Shown here: positions 14,319-23,659 of the stretch, piece after piece
Position numbering within the stretch: the stretch's first letter is position 1
Layout: every line of letters starts with the position of its first letter
NCBI GenBank assembly: GCA_015234465.1
Contig: JADGNA010000007.1
Span: 1 to 40,432 of the forward strand
Length of the DNA: 40,432 bases
Source of the DNA: Salinibacterium sp.
GTDB taxonomy: Bacteria > Actinomycetota > Actinomycetes > Actinomycetales > Microbacteriaceae
Direction of reading: 5' to 3'
Program-made: the position numbers and the translations under genes
The notes under the pieces: model-generated
Told to the model about the DNA's origin: nothing
The model's database searches: none
What the model saw: only the letters and a program-made list of their open reading frames with translations

Positions 14319-15869
14319 CTAGGAGCTCGGCGTCGACTCGCCCCGCGCTGCCACGTCGACCGCGCGCAGCTGGGAGGCGAGTTGCCCGTCAACCATGGCG
14401 TGGAGCTTCGTGCCGTGCTCGCCATACGTCGACGCAAGCACGCGCCCCCGGTCATGGGCGAGCGCGACGAGGTCTCCCCTGTCAAAGGGCACGACGACCT
14501 CGATCTCTTCGGCGAGGTCGGGCAGCACGTCCTGGATGCGCGCGAGGAGCTCCTCAACGCCCTCACCCGTGCGTGCGGACACGAAGATGCCGTCGGGCTC
14601 GAGGCCGCGAAGCAGCAGCCGCTGGTCGTCATCGGCGAGGTCGGCCTTGTTGAACGCGACGATCTCGGGGATGTCACGCGCACCCACCTCGCCGATGACG
14701 TCACGCACGGTCGCAAGTTGGCTTGCGGGATCCGGATGCGAGGCGTCGACGACGTGCACGATGACATCGGCCTCGGCGACCTCTTCGAGCGTCGAGCGGA
14801 ACGCTTCGACGAGCTGGTGGGGCAGGTTGCGGACGAAGCCGACCGTGTCGGTCAGCGTGTAGTTGCGACCATCGGCCGTCACGGCTTTGCGCACCGTCGC
14901 ATCCAGCGTCGCGAAGAGGGCGTTCTCGACGAGCACGCCGGCCCGCGTGATGCGGTTGAGCAGGCTCGACTTGCCCGCGTTGGTGTAGCCCGCGATCGCC
15001 ACGCTCGGCACCGCGAAGCGGTTGCGGTTCGCGCGCTTCGCCTCACGCGCCGGCTTGAACTCCTTGATCTGGCGCCGAAGCTTCGCCATGCGGGAATGGA
15101 TGCGGCGACGGTCGAGCTCGATCTTCGTCTCACCCGGGCCGCGGCTTCCCATACCCGCGCCAGCGCCACCCACCTGGCCACCGGCCTGGCGGGACATCGA
15201 CTCACCCCAACCGCGCAGACGCGGGAGGAGGTATTCGAGTTGGGCGAGCTCCACCTGGGCCTTGCCCTCGCGGCTCTTGGCGTGCTGGCTGAAGATGTCG
15301 AGGATGACGGCCGTGCGGTCGATGACCTTGACCCGGATGACGTCTTCGAGAGCCCTCCGCTGGCTCGGAGCCAGTTCACCGTCGACGATCACGGTGTCGG
15401 CGCCGACCGCGGCGACGACATCCCGCAGTTCGTGCGCCTTGCCCTTGCCGAAGTAGGTGCTGGGGTCGGGCGTCGCCCGCTTCTGCAGCAGTCCGTCGAG
15501 CACGACGGCACCGGCCGTCTCGGCCAGCGCGAAGAGCTCCCGCATGGAGTTCTCCGCCTCCTTGAGCGTGCCCTGCGAGTAGATACCGATCAGGACGACT
15601 TTCTCGAGGCGCAACTGCCGGTACTCGACCTCGGTGACGTCTTCGAGCTCGGTCGAGAGGCCGGAGACCCGTCGAAGCGCCTCGCGCTCCTCACGGTCGA
15701 ACTGCTCGCCATCCGTCTCACCGGTCGGGGCAGCGCCGGGATCTGACTGGAGCGCCTGGGCGCGTTCACTCGTGAAGATCGTGGAACCTGCAGGTCGGGT
15801 CGCCGCGTTGGCCAGCACGCGCTCGATGACATCTTCGTCACGACGCTCTTCAGATTCAGCTTCAGTCAT
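14319..15869 (-). CDS. hflX: Ribosome-dissociating GTPase HflX
   Basis: HflX is a GTPase that splits stalled or stress-arrested 70S ribosomes. It has 516 residues. An Arg/Glu-rich N-terminal extension (about 1-75) is followed by the HflX N-domain (VVLIGIYSQG, STYFGKGKAHEL), the Gly-rich linker loop GGQVGGAGAGMGSRGPGETK, and the G-domain from about 290 with G1 GYTNAGKSSLLN, G3 DTVGF and G4 NKAD. A C-terminal domain follows. ATG start with TAGGGT 7 nt upstream, so probably leaderless. It is divergent from the RsmC-like gene. Confidence 0.95.
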   Translation of the reverse strand: MTEAESEERRDEDVIERVLANAATRPAGSTIFTSERAQALQSDPGAAPTGETDGEQFDREEREALRRVSGLSTELEDVTEVEYRQLRLEKVVLIGIYSQGTLKEAENSMRELFALAETAGAVVLDGLLQKRATPDPSTYFGKGKAHELRDVVAAVGADTVIVDGELAPSQRRALEDVIRVKVIDRTAVILDIFSQHAKSREGKAQVELAQLEYLLPRLRGWGESMSRQAGGQVGGAGAGMGSRGPGETKIELDRRRIHSRMAKLRRQIKEFKPAREAKRANRNRFAVPSVAIAGYTNAGKSSLLNRITRAGVLVENALFATLDATVRKAVTADGRNYTLTDTVGFVRNLPHQLVEAFRSTLEEVAEADVIVHVVDASHPDPASQLATVRDVIGEVGARDIPEIVAFNKADLADDDQRLLLRGLEPDGIFVSARTGEGVEELLARIQDVLPDLAEEIEVVVPFDRGDLVALAHDRGRVLASTYGEHGTKLHAMVDGQLASQLRAVDVAARGESTPSS

Positions 15870-15876
15870 TGGGTTA

Positions 15877-15882
15877 ACCCTA
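15877..15882 (-). promoter_or_regulatory. -10 box of hflX (TAGGGT), leaderless candidate
   Basis: TAGGGT ends 7 nt before the hflX ATG. A GAGGAG further upstream is too far (14 nt) for an SD. It is arranged back to back with the -10 of the divergent methyltransferase gene. Confidence 0.5.
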
Positions 15883-15898
15883 GCTCCTCGCTATTCGA

Positions 15899-15904
15899 TA
15901 GGTT
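15899..15904 (+). promoter_or_regulatory. -10 box of the RsmC-like gene (TAGGTT), leaderless candidate
   Basis: TAGGTT ends 7 nt before the ATG at 15912; the intervening bases are pyrimidines with no SD. Confidence 0.5.
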
Positions 15905-15911
15905 TCTCTCC

Positions 15912-16520
15912 ATGGCCAACGAGCACTACTTCTCCGCAGAACCGGAGAGTGAGCTCAAACTACGCCCGCTGACTGTGAACCTCGCGGGGCTGCCCCGCAC
16001 ACTCACGACGGCCGGTGGAGTGTTCAGTCCCGATCGCATCGACGTCGGCACCCAGGTGCTTCTTGCCAACACTCCCCCTCCGCCGCCGGGAGGGCACCTG
16101 CTGGATCTCGGCAGCGGTTGGGGCCCGATCGCCCTCACCATGGCGCTCGAATCACCTCACGCGACCGTCTGGGCGGTCGACGTGAACGAGCGTGCGCTCG
16201 ACCTCGTGCGCCGGAATGCCGAGGCCCTTGGCCTCTCCAACGTCAACGCAGTGCTGCCCCAGGATGTTCCCGACGACGTGAGCTTCATGGGCATCCGCTC
16301 GAACCCACCGATCAGGGTGGGCAAGAACGTGCTCCACGACATGCTGCTGCACTGGCTGCCGCGGCTCGAGCCTGCGACCGACGCCTGGCTCGTCGTGCAG
16401 AAGAATCTCGGCTCCGACTCGCTGCACCGCTGGATGGAGGGTGCGCTGCCCGCGGGCTTCGCCGTCACGAGGGCGGCCACCAACAAGGGCTTCCGCGTGC
16501 TGCGCGTTCGCCGGCGCTGA
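15912..16520 (+). CDS. RsmC-like class I SAM methyltransferase
   Basis: 202 residues. A single MTS (methyltransferase small) domain is seen: EHYFSAEPES at the start (as in RsmC), SAM-binding motif I LLDLGSGWGPIAL, the acidic end of beta2 VWAVDVNERALDL and the catalytic NPP motif SNPPIRVGK. The NPPI motif suggests methylation of an exocyclic base amine. RsmC makes m2G1207 in 16S rRNA, but this protein lacks the RsmC N-terminal domain, so rRNA or another guanine target is only inferred. It is convergent with dapF, with 5 bp between stops. Confidence 0.85.
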   Translation: MANEHYFSAEPESELKLRPLTVNLAGLPRTLTTAGGVFSPDRIDVGTQVLLANTPPPPPGGHLLDLGSGWGPIALTMALESPHATVWAVDVNERALDLVRRNAEALGLSNVNAVLPQDVPDDVSFMGIRSNPPIRVGKNVLHDMLLHWLPRLEPATDAWLVVQKNLGSDSLHRWMEGALPAGFAVTRAATNKGFRVLRVRRR

Positions 16521-16525
16521 GGGCG

Positions 16526-17401
16526 TCAGACGCTGAGGTCGCCCTCGAAGACAAGCACCGCTGGACCGCTCAGCGAGACGTGTTCCCCATCTTCGGCCGC
16601 CCACATCCGCACACCGAGCGAACCACCGGGCACGTCGACGCGCCAGTGGTCTGGGGCACCGGCGCCCGCCCAGTGACGCGTCGCGAGCGCAGCCGCCGCG
16701 GCACCCGTGCCACAAGAGAGGGTCTCGCCGCTCCCACGCTCGTGCACCCGCATCGTGATGTGCCCGACGCCATCGACGATGAGCGGGTCGTGCGGCACGA
16801 CGAACTCGACGTTCGCGCCCTCCGGCGCCTCGGGCTCGAGGATGGGCGGGACTGAGAGGTCCGCGGCATCCAGCTCCTCCTTCGACGACAGCGCCACGAC
16901 GACGTGCGGGTTGCCGACGTTGATGCCGAGAGCCGGACGGGCGACGGGCACGCCCGCCGTGCGGACAAGGGGGTCGGAACCGTCGAGGCGCCAGCGGCCG
17001 AGGTCGACCTGAAATCCACGCTGGTTGCGCTGGAGGTCACGCACGCCGGCCCGCGTGCCCACCGTCAGGGTGTCATTGCGGCCGAGCTCGACGAGTCCGT
17101 TTGCGGTGAGGTACTCCGCGAAGACACGGATGCCGTTGCCACACATCTCCGACGGCGAACCATCCGCATTGTGATAGTCCATGAACCACTCGGCAGCGTC
17201 ATCCTCGGCGAGGGCAGCCGCCCCCTCCGGAAGCTTGGACGAGCGAACCGCCCGGATCACACCGTCTCCCCCCACGCCGAAGCGTCGGTCGGCGATCGCG
17301 GCGAGCTGCTCGGCGCTCAGCTCGATCGTGCCGTCTGGGTCGGCGAACAGCACGAAGTCGTTGCCCGTGCCGTGCCCCTTGGTGAAATGGATCTCAGGCA
17401 T
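16526..17401 (-). CDS. dapF: Diaminopimelate epimerase
   Basis: PLP-independent racemisation of LL- to meso-diaminopimelate for lysine and peptidoglycan. It has 291 residues. The two catalytic cysteines are present: Cys87 in MCGNGIR and the second near 231 in LSCGTGAAA. The N-terminus [21 protein letters not shown] and VGNPHVV are diagnostic. The ATG lies within the end of miaA (8-bp overlap), so it is coupled to the miaB-miaA unit. Confidence 0.96.
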   Translation of the reverse strand: MPEIHFTKGHGTGNDFVLFADPDGTIELSAEQLAAIADRRFGVGGDGVIRAVRSSKLPEGAAALAEDDAAEWFMDYHNADGSPSEMCGNGIRVFAEYLTANGLVELGRNDTLTVGTRAGVRDLQRNQRGFQVDLGRWRLDGSDPLVRTAGVPVARPALGINVGNPHVVVALSSKEELDAADLSVPPILEPEAPEGANVEFVVPHDPLIVDGVGHITMRVHERGSGETLSCGTGAAAAALATRHWAGAGAPDHWRVDVPGGSLGVRMWAAEDGEHVSLSGPAVLVFEGDLSV

Positions 17402-18353
17402 TGTCCAAGGATACGTGCGCGGCTGCGCCTGCCAGTGCGTGGGCAGCCGCGGCATCGGCCCGCTCGGGGTCGTCGTGCTCGAGCCAGAGCGCCGAACGAT
17501 AGCGGCGGAACCAGCCCACCTGCCGCCGTGCGTAGCGCCGGGTGAGCGCCTGCGTCTGCTCGATCGCGGCGTCGCAGGAGAGCTCGCCCCGCAGCTGGGC
17601 GATCGCCTGCGCATAGCCGATGGCGCGCTGTGCCGTGACGCCACGCTCGATTCCGGCGGCCATGAGCGCCTCGACCTCGTCGAGCATGCCTGCGCGCCAC
17701 ATGCCCTCCACCCGCGCATCGAGTCGCTGCACGAGCACGTCCCGCGGCGCCGTGAGGCCCAGGATGCGGGTGCCCGGCCACCAGGGCGCGTCCTCGGGAA
17801 GGCCCGCGCCGAAGGGCTCCCCCGTGATCTCGATCACCTCCAACGCCCGCACGATGCGTCGTCCGTTGTGCGGTCCGATCGACTTCGCCGCGTCGGGGTC
17901 GCGCTCCTGCAGCCGACGGAAGAGTGCGCCGGGCCCGGATGCCTCGAGCTCGGCCTCGAGGCGCTCGCGTACGCCAGCATCCGTGCCGGGGAAGCGGAAG
18001 TCGAAGAGCACCGAGGAGATGTAGAGGCCCGAGCCTCCCACGAGGATCGGCGTCGCGCCTCGCTCCGCGATCTCGGTCACGGCCGCGCGTGCCTGCTCCT
18101 GGAAGGCAGCGACGCTCGCCTCCTCGTCGACGTCGAGCACGTCGAACATGTGGTGCGGGATGCCTCGGCGCTCCCCCAGTGGGATCTTCGCCGTGCCGAT
18201 ATCCATGCCGCGGTAGAGCTGCATGGCGTCGCCGTTGACGATCTCGGCCGAGCCACCGGCATCCGCGATGCGCTCGGCCACCTCGAGCGAGAGTTCGCTC
18301 TTGCCCGTGCCGGTCGCGCCGACGATCGCGATCAGGGGCGGCTGCTCGACCAC
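17394..18353 (-). CDS. miaA: tRNA dimethylallyltransferase
   Basis: Transfers the dimethylallyl group to A37 of tRNAs reading UNN codons, giving i6A. It has 319 residues. P-loop GATGTGKS at 12-19, then [44 protein letters not shown] and [11 protein letters not shown] are family hallmarks. The start is GTG, 5 bp after the miaB stop. miaB supplies the next step on the same nucleotide, so the pair is functionally and transcriptionally linked. dapF overlaps its 3' end. Confidence 0.96.
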   Translation of the reverse strand: MVEQPPLIAIVGATGTGKSELSLEVAERIADAGGSAEIVNGDAMQLYRGMDIGTAKIPLGERRGIPHHMFDVLDVDEEASVAAFQEQARAAVTEIAERGATPILVGGSGLYISSVLFDFRFPGTDAGVRERLEAELEASGPGALFRRLQERDPDAAKSIGPHNGRRIVRALEVIEITGEPFGAGLPEDAPWWPGTRILGLTAPRDVLVQRLDARVEGMWRAGMLDEVEALMAAGIERGVTAQRAIGYAQAIAQLRGELSCDAAIEQTQALTRRYARRQVGWFRRYRSALWLEHDDPERADAAAAHALAGAAAHVSLDNA

Positions 18354-18358
18354 AGTGC

Positions 18359-19909
18359 TCAGCGCTCTCCGTCAGCCGAGTCGTAGATCGGCACGGTCGC
18401 CACGCGGAGGGACGGCAACCCCAGGGAGACGCGCCCTGGCGTGCTCGTGCCGGTCGGCGCCGGCACACCGCACGACGCCGCCTCCGCACGGTCCCAGGCA
18501 TCGCCGGAACGGGTACGACGGATGCTCGGCGCCGTTCCCGGCGCAGCATCCGCGATGAGGTAGAACGGCTTGGCGTCGCTCACGACGACCGTCACGATGT
18601 CACCGGGCCGCGGCGTCGGCGAACCCTCGGGAAGCGCGAAGTGCACGAGACGGCTGTCCTCGGCGCGACCGGAGAGCCGGTGCGTCTGCGCGTCTTTCGT
18701 GCCCTCGGCCGAGACCATGACGTTGACCGTCGTGCCGACGAGCTTCTGGTTCTCCTCCCAGGAGATGCGGTCCTGCAGTTCGACCAGCCGCTCGTAACGC
18801 TCCTGCACGACTGCCTTGGGCACCTGATCGGGCATCGTGGCCGCCGGGGTGCCGGGTCGGATCGAGTACTGGAAGGTGAAGGCGGAGGCGAAGCGCGCCT
18901 GCTCGACCACTCGAAGCGTCTCCTGGAAGTCCTCCTCGGTCTCGCCCGGGAAGCCAACGATGATGTCGGTCGAGATCGCGGCGTGCGGGATGCGATCGCG
19001 CACGCGGTCGAGGATGCCGAGGAACCGCTCCGAGCGGTAGCTGCGCCGCATCGCCTTAAGGATGCGGTCGGAACCCGACTGGAGGGGCATGTGGAGCTGT
19101 GGCATGACGTTGGGCGTCTCCGCCATGGCGTGGATCACGTCGTCGGTGAAGGCGGCAGGGTGCGGACTCGTGAAGCGCACGCGCTCGAGCCCATCGATGT
19201 CCCCCGTCGCCCGAAGGAGCTTGCTGAAGGCCTGCCGGTCGCCAAACTCGACGCCGTAGGAGTTGACGTTCTGGCCGAGCAGCGTGACCTCGATCGCGCC
19301 GTCGTCGACGAGTGCCTGCACCTCGGCGAGGATGTCGCCGGGACGGCGATCCTTCTCCTTGCCGCGGAGGGCAGGCACGATGCAGAAGGTGCAGGTGTTG
19401 TTGCAGCCGACGGAGATGGACACCCAGCCGCTGTGAGTCGATTCGCGCCGCGTCGGGAGCGTCGAGGGGAACACCTCGAGCGACTCGAGGATCTCGATCT
19501 CGGCCTTGCCGTTGTGCCGCGCGCGCTCGAGGAGCGTGGGAAGGGACCCCATGTTGTGCGTGCCGAAGACGACATCGACCCAGGGGGCCTTCTCGAGGAT
19601 GACGTTCTTGTCTTTCTGGGCGAGACAGCCGCCCACCGCGATCTGCATCCCCTCATGGCGGCGCTTGATCGAGGCGAGCTGGCCGAGGTTGCCGTACAGC
19701 TTGTTGTCGGCGTTCTCGCGCACGGCACAGGTGTTGATGACGACGACATCCGGCTCCGTGCCGTCGGCCCGCACGTAGCCCGCCGCCTCGAGGGAACCGC
19801 TGAGCCGCTCGGAGTCGTGGACGTTCATCTGGCACCCATAGGTGCGCACCTCGTAGGTGCGCCGCGATGTGCTCTGGGGCGATGAGGGAGACGGAGCGAG
19901 CGTGGTCAT
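18359..19909 (-). CDS. miaB: tRNA-2-methylthio-N6-dimethylallyladenosine synthase
   Basis: A radical-SAM methylthiotransferase converting i6A37 to ms2i6A37. It has about 516 residues. The N-terminal auxiliary cluster Cys are at 26, 61 and 95 (TYGCQMN, NTCAVRE, GGCLAQ). The radical SAM CxxxCxxC is at 169-176 (GCNNTCTFC). A TRAM domain is at about 385-450. About 60 residues follow TRAM, with [12 protein letters not shown], a common actinobacterial extension. ATG (MTTLAPS) is preferred; a GTG two codons upstream is possible. TAGGCT lies just upstream and may be its -10. It is followed by miaA. Confidence 0.95.
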   Translation of the reverse strand: MTTLAPSPSSPQSTSRRTYEVRTYGCQMNVHDSERLSGSLEAAGYVRADGTEPDVVVINTCAVRENADNKLYGNLGQLASIKRRHEGMQIAVGGCLAQKDKNVILEKAPWVDVVFGTHNMGSLPTLLERARHNGKAEIEILESLEVFPSTLPTRRESTHSGWVSISVGCNNTCTFCIVPALRGKEKDRRPGDILAEVQALVDDGAIEVTLLGQNVNSYGVEFGDRQAFSKLLRATGDIDGLERVRFTSPHPAAFTDDVIHAMAETPNVMPQLHMPLQSGSDRILKAMRRSYRSERFLGILDRVRDRIPHAAISTDIIVGFPGETEEDFQETLRVVEQARFASAFTFQYSIRPGTPAATMPDQVPKAVVQERYERLVELQDRISWEENQKLVGTTVNVMVSAEGTKDAQTHRLSGRAEDSRLVHFALPEGSPTPRPGDIVTVVVSDAKPFYLIADAAPGTAPSIRRTRSGDAWDRAEAASCGVPAPTGTSTPGRVSLGLPSLRVATVPIYDSADGER

Positions 19910-19952
19910 GATCACGCTAGCCTAACGCCGCTGGGCCGCCCGGGTGGGGCGA

Positions 19953-20402
19953 TCAGGAGCGCTCGAGGGTCACCGTGAGGCTGCGCTCGCTGAGCGTCGA
20001 GGTGGCCGTCGCCTCGAGCCTGTCGGCGGATGCCGCGTAGTCGGCCCGGTAGACGAGATCGCCGTGCACGGCGTCGACGTGGACGGTGATCGTGAGCACT
20101 CCTGCGTCGAGCTGCCAGGTGTCGCGCTGGTCGTGCCACTCGCCATCGTTGAAGGCGACGACGACCGTGTGGTCGGGCTCGAGTGTGAAGGAGGTGCGGT
20201 CGCCCGCACTGTCCACCCCCTGCCACGAGGTGCCGACGAGGGATTGCTCCTGCAACGTCTCTTCGGAGACCGCGCTGGGCGAGGGAGGTTGCGGACTCGC
20301 GGACTCTACGGCGGGAGGCATCGCCGAGCATCCGGCGAGGGCAGCGACCGCGAAGCCGCACAGGATGGCCCGGCCCAGATGCGTGGCTCGGCCCGGTTGC
20401 AT
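19953..20402 (-). CDS. Predicted small lipoprotein, function unknown
   Basis: 149 residues. The N-terminus is basic, followed by a hydrophobic core and lipobox L-A-G-C with the lipidated Cys at 25. A Ser/Pro-rich linker follows (about 28-50), then a small beta-rich domain (about 52-149): LVGTSWQGVDSAGDRTSFTLEPDHTVVVAFNDGEW and a repeat of strand-like segments ending in LTVTLERS. It resembles META-type or lipocalin-like secreted domains only in general pattern. TAGCAT ends 6 nt before the ATG, so it may be leaderless. It lies between recX and miaB without overlap. Confidence 0.75.
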   Translation of the reverse strand: MQPGRATHLGRAILCGFAVAALAGCSAMPPAVESASPQPPSPSAVSEETLQEQSLVGTSWQGVDSAGDRTSFTLEPDHTVVVAFNDGEWHDQRDTWQLDAGVLTITVHVDAVHGDLVYRADYAASADRLEATATSTLSERSLTVTLERS

Positions 20403-20408
20403 GCCCCC

Positions 20409-20414
20409 ATGCTA
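20409..20414 (-). promoter_or_regulatory. -10 box of the lipoprotein gene (TAGCAT), leaderless candidate
   Basis: TAGCAT ends 6 nt before the ATG at 20402, with GGGGGC between them. Confidence 0.5.
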
Positions 20415-20436
20415 GTCGTGGGCTGTTGCGTGGCCC

Positions 20437-21063
20437 TCAGCGGAAGCGGACGCCTCCCGGACGGGAGCGCGGCGAACCGAGAGCCCGGTCGACAGCGTCG
20501 CGGATGACCTCGGACGAGTAGCCCTTGCGCTGGAGGAAGCCCGTGAGGCGGCGCTTGGCGGTCTCGTGGTCGTAGGACTGCAACTGGGAAGCTCGCTTCT
20601 CGGCGAGTTCGATGGCGCGTTCACGCTCGTCGTCCCGCCCCAGTGCCTCGAGGGCCGCGTCGATGATCTCCTGGTCGATGTGCCTGCGCCGGAGCTCCGC
20701 CACGATCCCTTGCCTGCCGAGCCCCTTGCGTTCGTGCTGCGTGCGCACGAGGGTCTCTGCGAGGGCGGAGTCATCGACCAGCCCGACCGACTCGAGCCGA
20801 GAGACCTCGTAGTCGATCGTCTCGTCGTCAAGGTCCCTGGATCGAAGGAGGTTCTCGACCTCCCAACGAGACATGTTGCGACGGCCGAGCCCCGCAAGGC
20901 TCACGTTGGACGCGCGCTTCGCCTGGCGCTCAGGAACCGGCGGTGCCTTGTGTGGGGCCTCATCGACCCCCGGCACCGCCCACCCTGCGTCGGCGGCGCG
21001 GGCGCCGGGGAGGTAGGTGACGGGGGCGAGACGCTCGCCCCCATCACCGCTGCTGGAGGACAC
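20437..21063 (-). CDS. recX: Regulatory protein RecX
   Basis: RecX binds RecA filaments and limits their extension. It has 208 residues. About 45 low-complexity residues lead into three tandem three-helix RecX repeats (about 55-195): NMSRWEVENLLRSRDLDDETIDYEVSRL, LVDDSALAETLVRTQHERKGLGRQGI and YDHETAKRRLTGFLQRKGYSSEVI. The GTG start lies 4 bp after the recA stop, so it is expressed with recA under SOS control. This is the normal actinobacterial arrangement. Confidence 0.94.
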   Translation of the reverse strand: MSSSSGDGGERLAPVTYLPGARAADAGWAVPGVDEAPHKAPPVPERQAKRASNVSLAGLGRRNMSRWEVENLLRSRDLDDETIDYEVSRLESVGLVDDSALAETLVRTQHERKGLGRQGIVAELRRRHIDQEIIDAALEALGRDDERERAIELAEKRASQLQSYDHETAKRRLTGFLQRKGYSSEVIRDAVDRALGSPRSRPGGVRFR

Positions 21064-21067
21064 TACG

Positions 21068-22147
21068 TCAGGCTCCTACGGCCTTGCGGCCGGCGACCTT
21101 GGGCGCGATTGGCTCAACGTTGTCTGCCGGTGCCGCGGCAGCATTCGGGCCTTTCGTGATGCCGAGCTTGACGAGGATCTTGTCTTCGATCTCCTTGGCA
21201 ACCTCGGGGTGCTCGATGAGGTACCGCCGGGAGTTCTCCTTGCCCTGCCCGAGCTGGTCACCGTCGTAGGTGTACCAGGCACCCGACTTGCGGACGATGC
21301 CATGCTCGACGCCGAAGTCGAGCAGGCTGCCCTCGCGGGAGATGCCGACGCCGTAGAGGATGTCGAACTCGGCCTGCTTGAAGGGCGGCGCCATCTTGTT
21401 CTTGACGACCTTGACGCGAGTGCGGTTTCCGACCGCGTCGGTGCCCTCCTTGAGGGTCTCGATGCGGCGGATGTCGAGGCGAACCGAAGCGTAGAACTTG
21501 AGTGCCTTACCACCCGCAGTGGTCTCGGGGCTGCCGAAGAACACGCCGATCTTCTCGCGGAGCTGGTTGATGAAGATCATGGTGGTGCCGGTCGAGTTGA
21601 GGCCACCCGTGAGCTTGCGGAGCGCCTGGGACATGAGTCGCGCCTGCAGGCCGACGTGGGAGTCGCCCATCTCGCCCTCGATCTCGGCGCGCGGCACGAG
21701 TGCGGCGACGGAGTCGATGACGATCAGGTCGATCGAGCCCGAGCGCACGAGCATGTCGGCGATCTCAAGTGCCTGCTCACCCGTGTCGGGCTGGGAGACG
21801 AGGAGCGAGTCGATGTCGACGCCGAGGGACTTGGCGTACTCCGGGTCGAGCGCGTGCTCCGCGTCGATGAAGGCCGCGATGCCGCCGGCGCGCTGCGCGT
21901 TGGCGATCGCGTGGAGCGTGAGCGTCGTCTTACCCGAGGACTCCGGGCCGTAGATCTCGACGATGCGTCCGCGGGGCAGGCCGCCGACGCCGAGCGCGAC
22001 GTCGAGGGCGATGGAACCGGTGGGGATGACCTGGACGGGTGCACGATCGTCACTGCCGAGGCGCATGACCGAGCCCTTGCCGAACTGCCGGTCGATCTGC
22101 GCGAGTGCGGTGTCGAGTGCCTTCTCGCGGTCGGCTGCTGATGCCAT
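21068..22147 (-). CDS. recA: Recombinase RecA
   Basis: RecA forms ATP-dependent filaments on ssDNA for strand exchange and triggers LexA self-cleavage. It has 359 residues. Walker A GPESSGKT is at 67-74 and the Walker B region is [10 protein letters not shown]. The L1/L2 DNA-binding loops include [17 protein letters not shown], and the C-terminal domain has an Ala/Pro-rich tail. No intein is present. The ATG ([11 protein letters not shown]) has AGGAG 7 nt upstream; open frame to 22171 is not family-like. The transcript from the SOS promoter would carry a leader of about 220 nt. Confidence 0.98.
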   Translation of the reverse strand: MASAADREKALDTALAQIDRQFGKGSVMRLGSDDRAPVQVIPTGSIALDVALGVGGLPRGRIVEIYGPESSGKTTLTLHAIANAQRAGGIAAFIDAEHALDPEYAKSLGVDIDSLLVSQPDTGEQALEIADMLVRSGSIDLIVIDSVAALVPRAEIEGEMGDSHVGLQARLMSQALRKLTGGLNSTGTTMIFINQLREKIGVFFGSPETTAGGKALKFYASVRLDIRRIETLKEGTDAVGNRTRVKVVKNKMAPPFKQAEFDILYGVGISREGSLLDFGVEHGIVRKSGAWYTYDGDQLGQGKENSRRYLIEHPEVAKEIEDKILVKLGITKGPNAAAAPADNVEPIAPKVAGRKAVGA

Positions 22148-22376
22148 TGTGAAGCTCCTGTCGTTGCGCACGCCCGGAATGTCTTCGGCCGTGACGAGGT
22201 GATGTGCCTGTCTTCTGTCGCCTTGCAGGAGGACCGATGGTGCAGGGTCCGGATGCGTACGACAAGGCTGGTTGTCGGCGTATCGCCAGCACCTCAGACA
22301 CTAGGAGGCACCACCGACAGTCGTCGGGGGTGCAGCCGAAAGTGTGAGAACTGCCTTCGATCCGCCGCTGTGAAGG

Positions 22377-22382
22377 AGCCTA
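22377..22382 (-). promoter_or_regulatory. -10 box of the recA SOS promoter (TAGGCT)
   Basis: TAGGCT lies 17 nt downstream of TCGAAC (22400-22405), which serves as a weak -35 and is also one arm of the LexA box. The TSS would be near 22370. Confidence 0.5.
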
Positions 22383-22389
22383 CTCTTGA

Positions 22390-22405
22390 CCGAACACATG
22401 TTCGA
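22390..22405 (-). promoter_or_regulatory. LexA box of recA
   Basis: On the minus strand TCGAAC-ATGT-GTTCGG matches the actinobacterial SOS palindrome in 15 of 16 positions. It covers the -35 region of the recA promoter. A further half-site CGAACAT lies directly upstream (22410-22416). Confidence 0.85.
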
Positions 22406-22453
22406 GTAGATGTTCGGCGTGTCGTCCCTGAAATCCGAGCCGATGCGCCCGGG

Positions 22454-22675
22454 TCAGGGCTCGCGCAGACGGCCGACGCCGTGCCACCGGTCCGGGGGCA
22501 CGTCAGACGCCTTGCACAGGGCAACCCAGATGTCGCGCGGTGAAGCGCCCTGGCGGAGCGCGACCTCGCCGGTGACGCCGCCGAGCTCGGTCAGCACCAG
22601 GTCGTGCACGAGCATCCGGCCATAGGTCTCGCCGAACTCCTCGCTGACGGCGATCCAGAACTCACTCAGGCGCAC
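22454..22675 (-). CDS. DUF3046-family small protein
   Basis: 73 residues, function unknown. The pattern RLSEFWIAVSEEFGETYGRMLVHDLVLTELGG...TGEVALRQGASPRDIWVALCKASDVPPDRWHG fits DUF3046, a short acidic, helical family found just upstream of recA in actinobacteria (Rv2738c in M. tuberculosis). The start chosen is GTG (MRLSEFW), where family similarity begins. The open frame extends upstream to 22813 without similarity. No signal peptide is seen. It lies between clgR and recA, 31 bp from clgR. Confidence 0.85.
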   Translation of the reverse strand: MRLSEFWIAVSEEFGETYGRMLVHDLVLTELGGVTGEVALRQGASPRDIWVALCKASDVPPDRWHGVGRLREP

Positions 22676-22706
22676 GACGCCCCCGGGATCGGCAGGGCGG
22701 AGAGAC

Positions 22707-23054
22707 TCAGCGGACCGCCATGTCGGGCTCGATGGACGACTCGAAGCCGTCGCGCGAGAACTCGCGCTTGAATGCGCTGCCGAAGTCTTCCGGAACAGTG
22801 TCGGGAATGACATTCAGGCCCTCGATGATCGCCATGCGATCACCGACCTCATGCATGATGACGGAGATCGGAGTGTCGAGCGCTTCTGCGACCGAGGCGA
22901 GGATCTCTGAGCTGGCCTCTTTCTGGCCGCGCTCCACCTCGCTCAGGTAGCCGAGCGCCACACTGGCGCGGCTCGCAACCTGACGGAGGGTGTGCCCCTT
23001 CTGCAGGCGGAAGTCCCGCAGAACGTCCCCGATTTCCTGACGAACGAGAACCAT
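22707..23054 (-). CDS. clgR: XRE-family transcriptional activator ClgR
   Basis: ClgR activates clp protease and stress genes in actinobacteria and is itself degraded by Clp. It has 115 residues. The N-terminal HTH_3 domain (about 8-65) reads IGDVLRDFRLQKGHTLRQVASRASVALGYLSEVERGQKEASSEILASVAEAL, close to known ClgR. The C-terminal half is variable and ends in Met-Ala-Val-Arg, without an obvious ssrA-like Ala-Ala tail. The ATG has a GGGGAGGG SD. The location near pgsA, cinA and recA matches mycobacteria (Rv2745c). Confidence 0.9.
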   Translation of the reverse strand: MVLVRQEIGDVLRDFRLQKGHTLRQVASRASVALGYLSEVERGQKEASSEILASVAEALDTPISVIMHEVGDRMAIIEGLNVIPDTVPEDFGSAFKREFSRDGFESSIEPDMAVR

Positions 23055-23084
23055 TGGACCCTCCCCAAAATGTACGTGACTGGA

Positions 23085-23112
23085 AGCCTAGCGTGGGTGA
23101 AACTCTAGTCAT
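23085..23112 (-). promoter_or_regulatory. clgR promoter (ATGACT-16-TAGGCT)
   Basis: On the minus strand ATGACT (23107-23112), a 16-nt spacer and TAGGCT (23085-23090) precede clgR. The leader would be about 25 nt and includes the strong SD. No ClgR-type palindrome was found in the 128-bp gap. Confidence 0.45.
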
Positions 23113-23182
23113 CGCAGTCTGTGCGGTGCTTGTGAATGTACCTGCTGTAACCGGATCGTAGCGAGGGTATTCCCAGATTCGA

Positions 23183-23659
23183 TCAGCGGAGTCGATCAAG
23201 CACCGCGAGCACCGCGGCATCCGCCGCCTGGCGGCGGACCGAGTCGCGGTCCCCCTCGAACTCGTGAGCCGAGACGCGGAGGTCGGAGTCGATCGCGACA
23301 CCGATGAAGACAGTGCCCGGCTGCCGGCCGTCCTGCCAGTCGGGGCCGGCGACGCCCGTCGTCGAGACGCCGATGTCGGCGGGGCCATCGACCGCGAGCA
23401 CCTCACGCACGAGGGATGCCATCTGGCCCGCGACATCCGGATGCACGGCCCCGTGCACATTGAGGATCGAGGCGTCGACGCCCAGCACGCTGCGCTTGAG
23501 CTCCGTGTTGTATGCGACCACCCCACCCAGCACGGTTGCGGATGCCCCGGGCGTCGCGATCAGGTCGGACACGAGGAGCCCGCCCGTCAGCGACTCGGCA
23601 ACGGCGATCGTGAGCCTGCGCTCGATCAGCAGTTCGACGAGTTCGCGGGAGGCGGTCAC
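23183..23659 (-). CDS. cinA: CinA C-terminal domain protein (nicotinamide-nucleotide amidase type)
   Basis: 158 residues, consisting only of the CinA C-terminal domain. In E. coli PncC this domain deamidates NMN to nicotinate mononucleotide in the pyridine nucleotide cycle. Seen are LTIAVAESLTGGLLVSDLIATPGAS (with the catalytic Ser/Tyr region and AYNTELKRSVLGV) and GVSTTGVAGPDWQDG. The N-terminal MoCF/COG1058 domain is absent, as in many actinobacteria. The GTG start overlaps the pgsA stop by 4 bp. Open frame upstream lies inside pgsA and is not homologous. Confidence 0.9.
   Translation of the reverse strand: MTASRELVELLIERRLTIAVAESLTGGLLVSDLIATPGASATVLGGVVAYNTELKRSVLGVDASILNVHGAVHPDVAGQMASLVREVLAVDGPADIGVSTTGVAGPDWQDGRQPGTVFIGVAIDSDLRVSAHEFEGDRDSVRRQAADAAVLAVLDRLR

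Larger units (their letters stand above)
22148..22453 (-). promoter_or_regulatory. recA control region and long leader
   Basis: This 306-bp region lies between DUF3046 and recA. It holds the LexA box and -10 at its upstream end and the recA SD at its downstream end. The roughly 220-nt leader between contains small dyads, for example CCGAC-GACT-GTCGG and CGACAA-CCAGCC-TTGTCG. No ORF with coding character and no known RNA gene was recognised in it. Confidence 0.45.

Noticed and set aside
21068-22147. Intein in recA, as in some mycobacteria
   Set aside because: The reading frame is 359 codons with uninterrupted RecA motifs.
23183-23659. CinA as a truncated pseudogene
   Set aside because: The C-terminal domain is complete with its own coupled GTG start; stand-alone versions are normal in bacteria.
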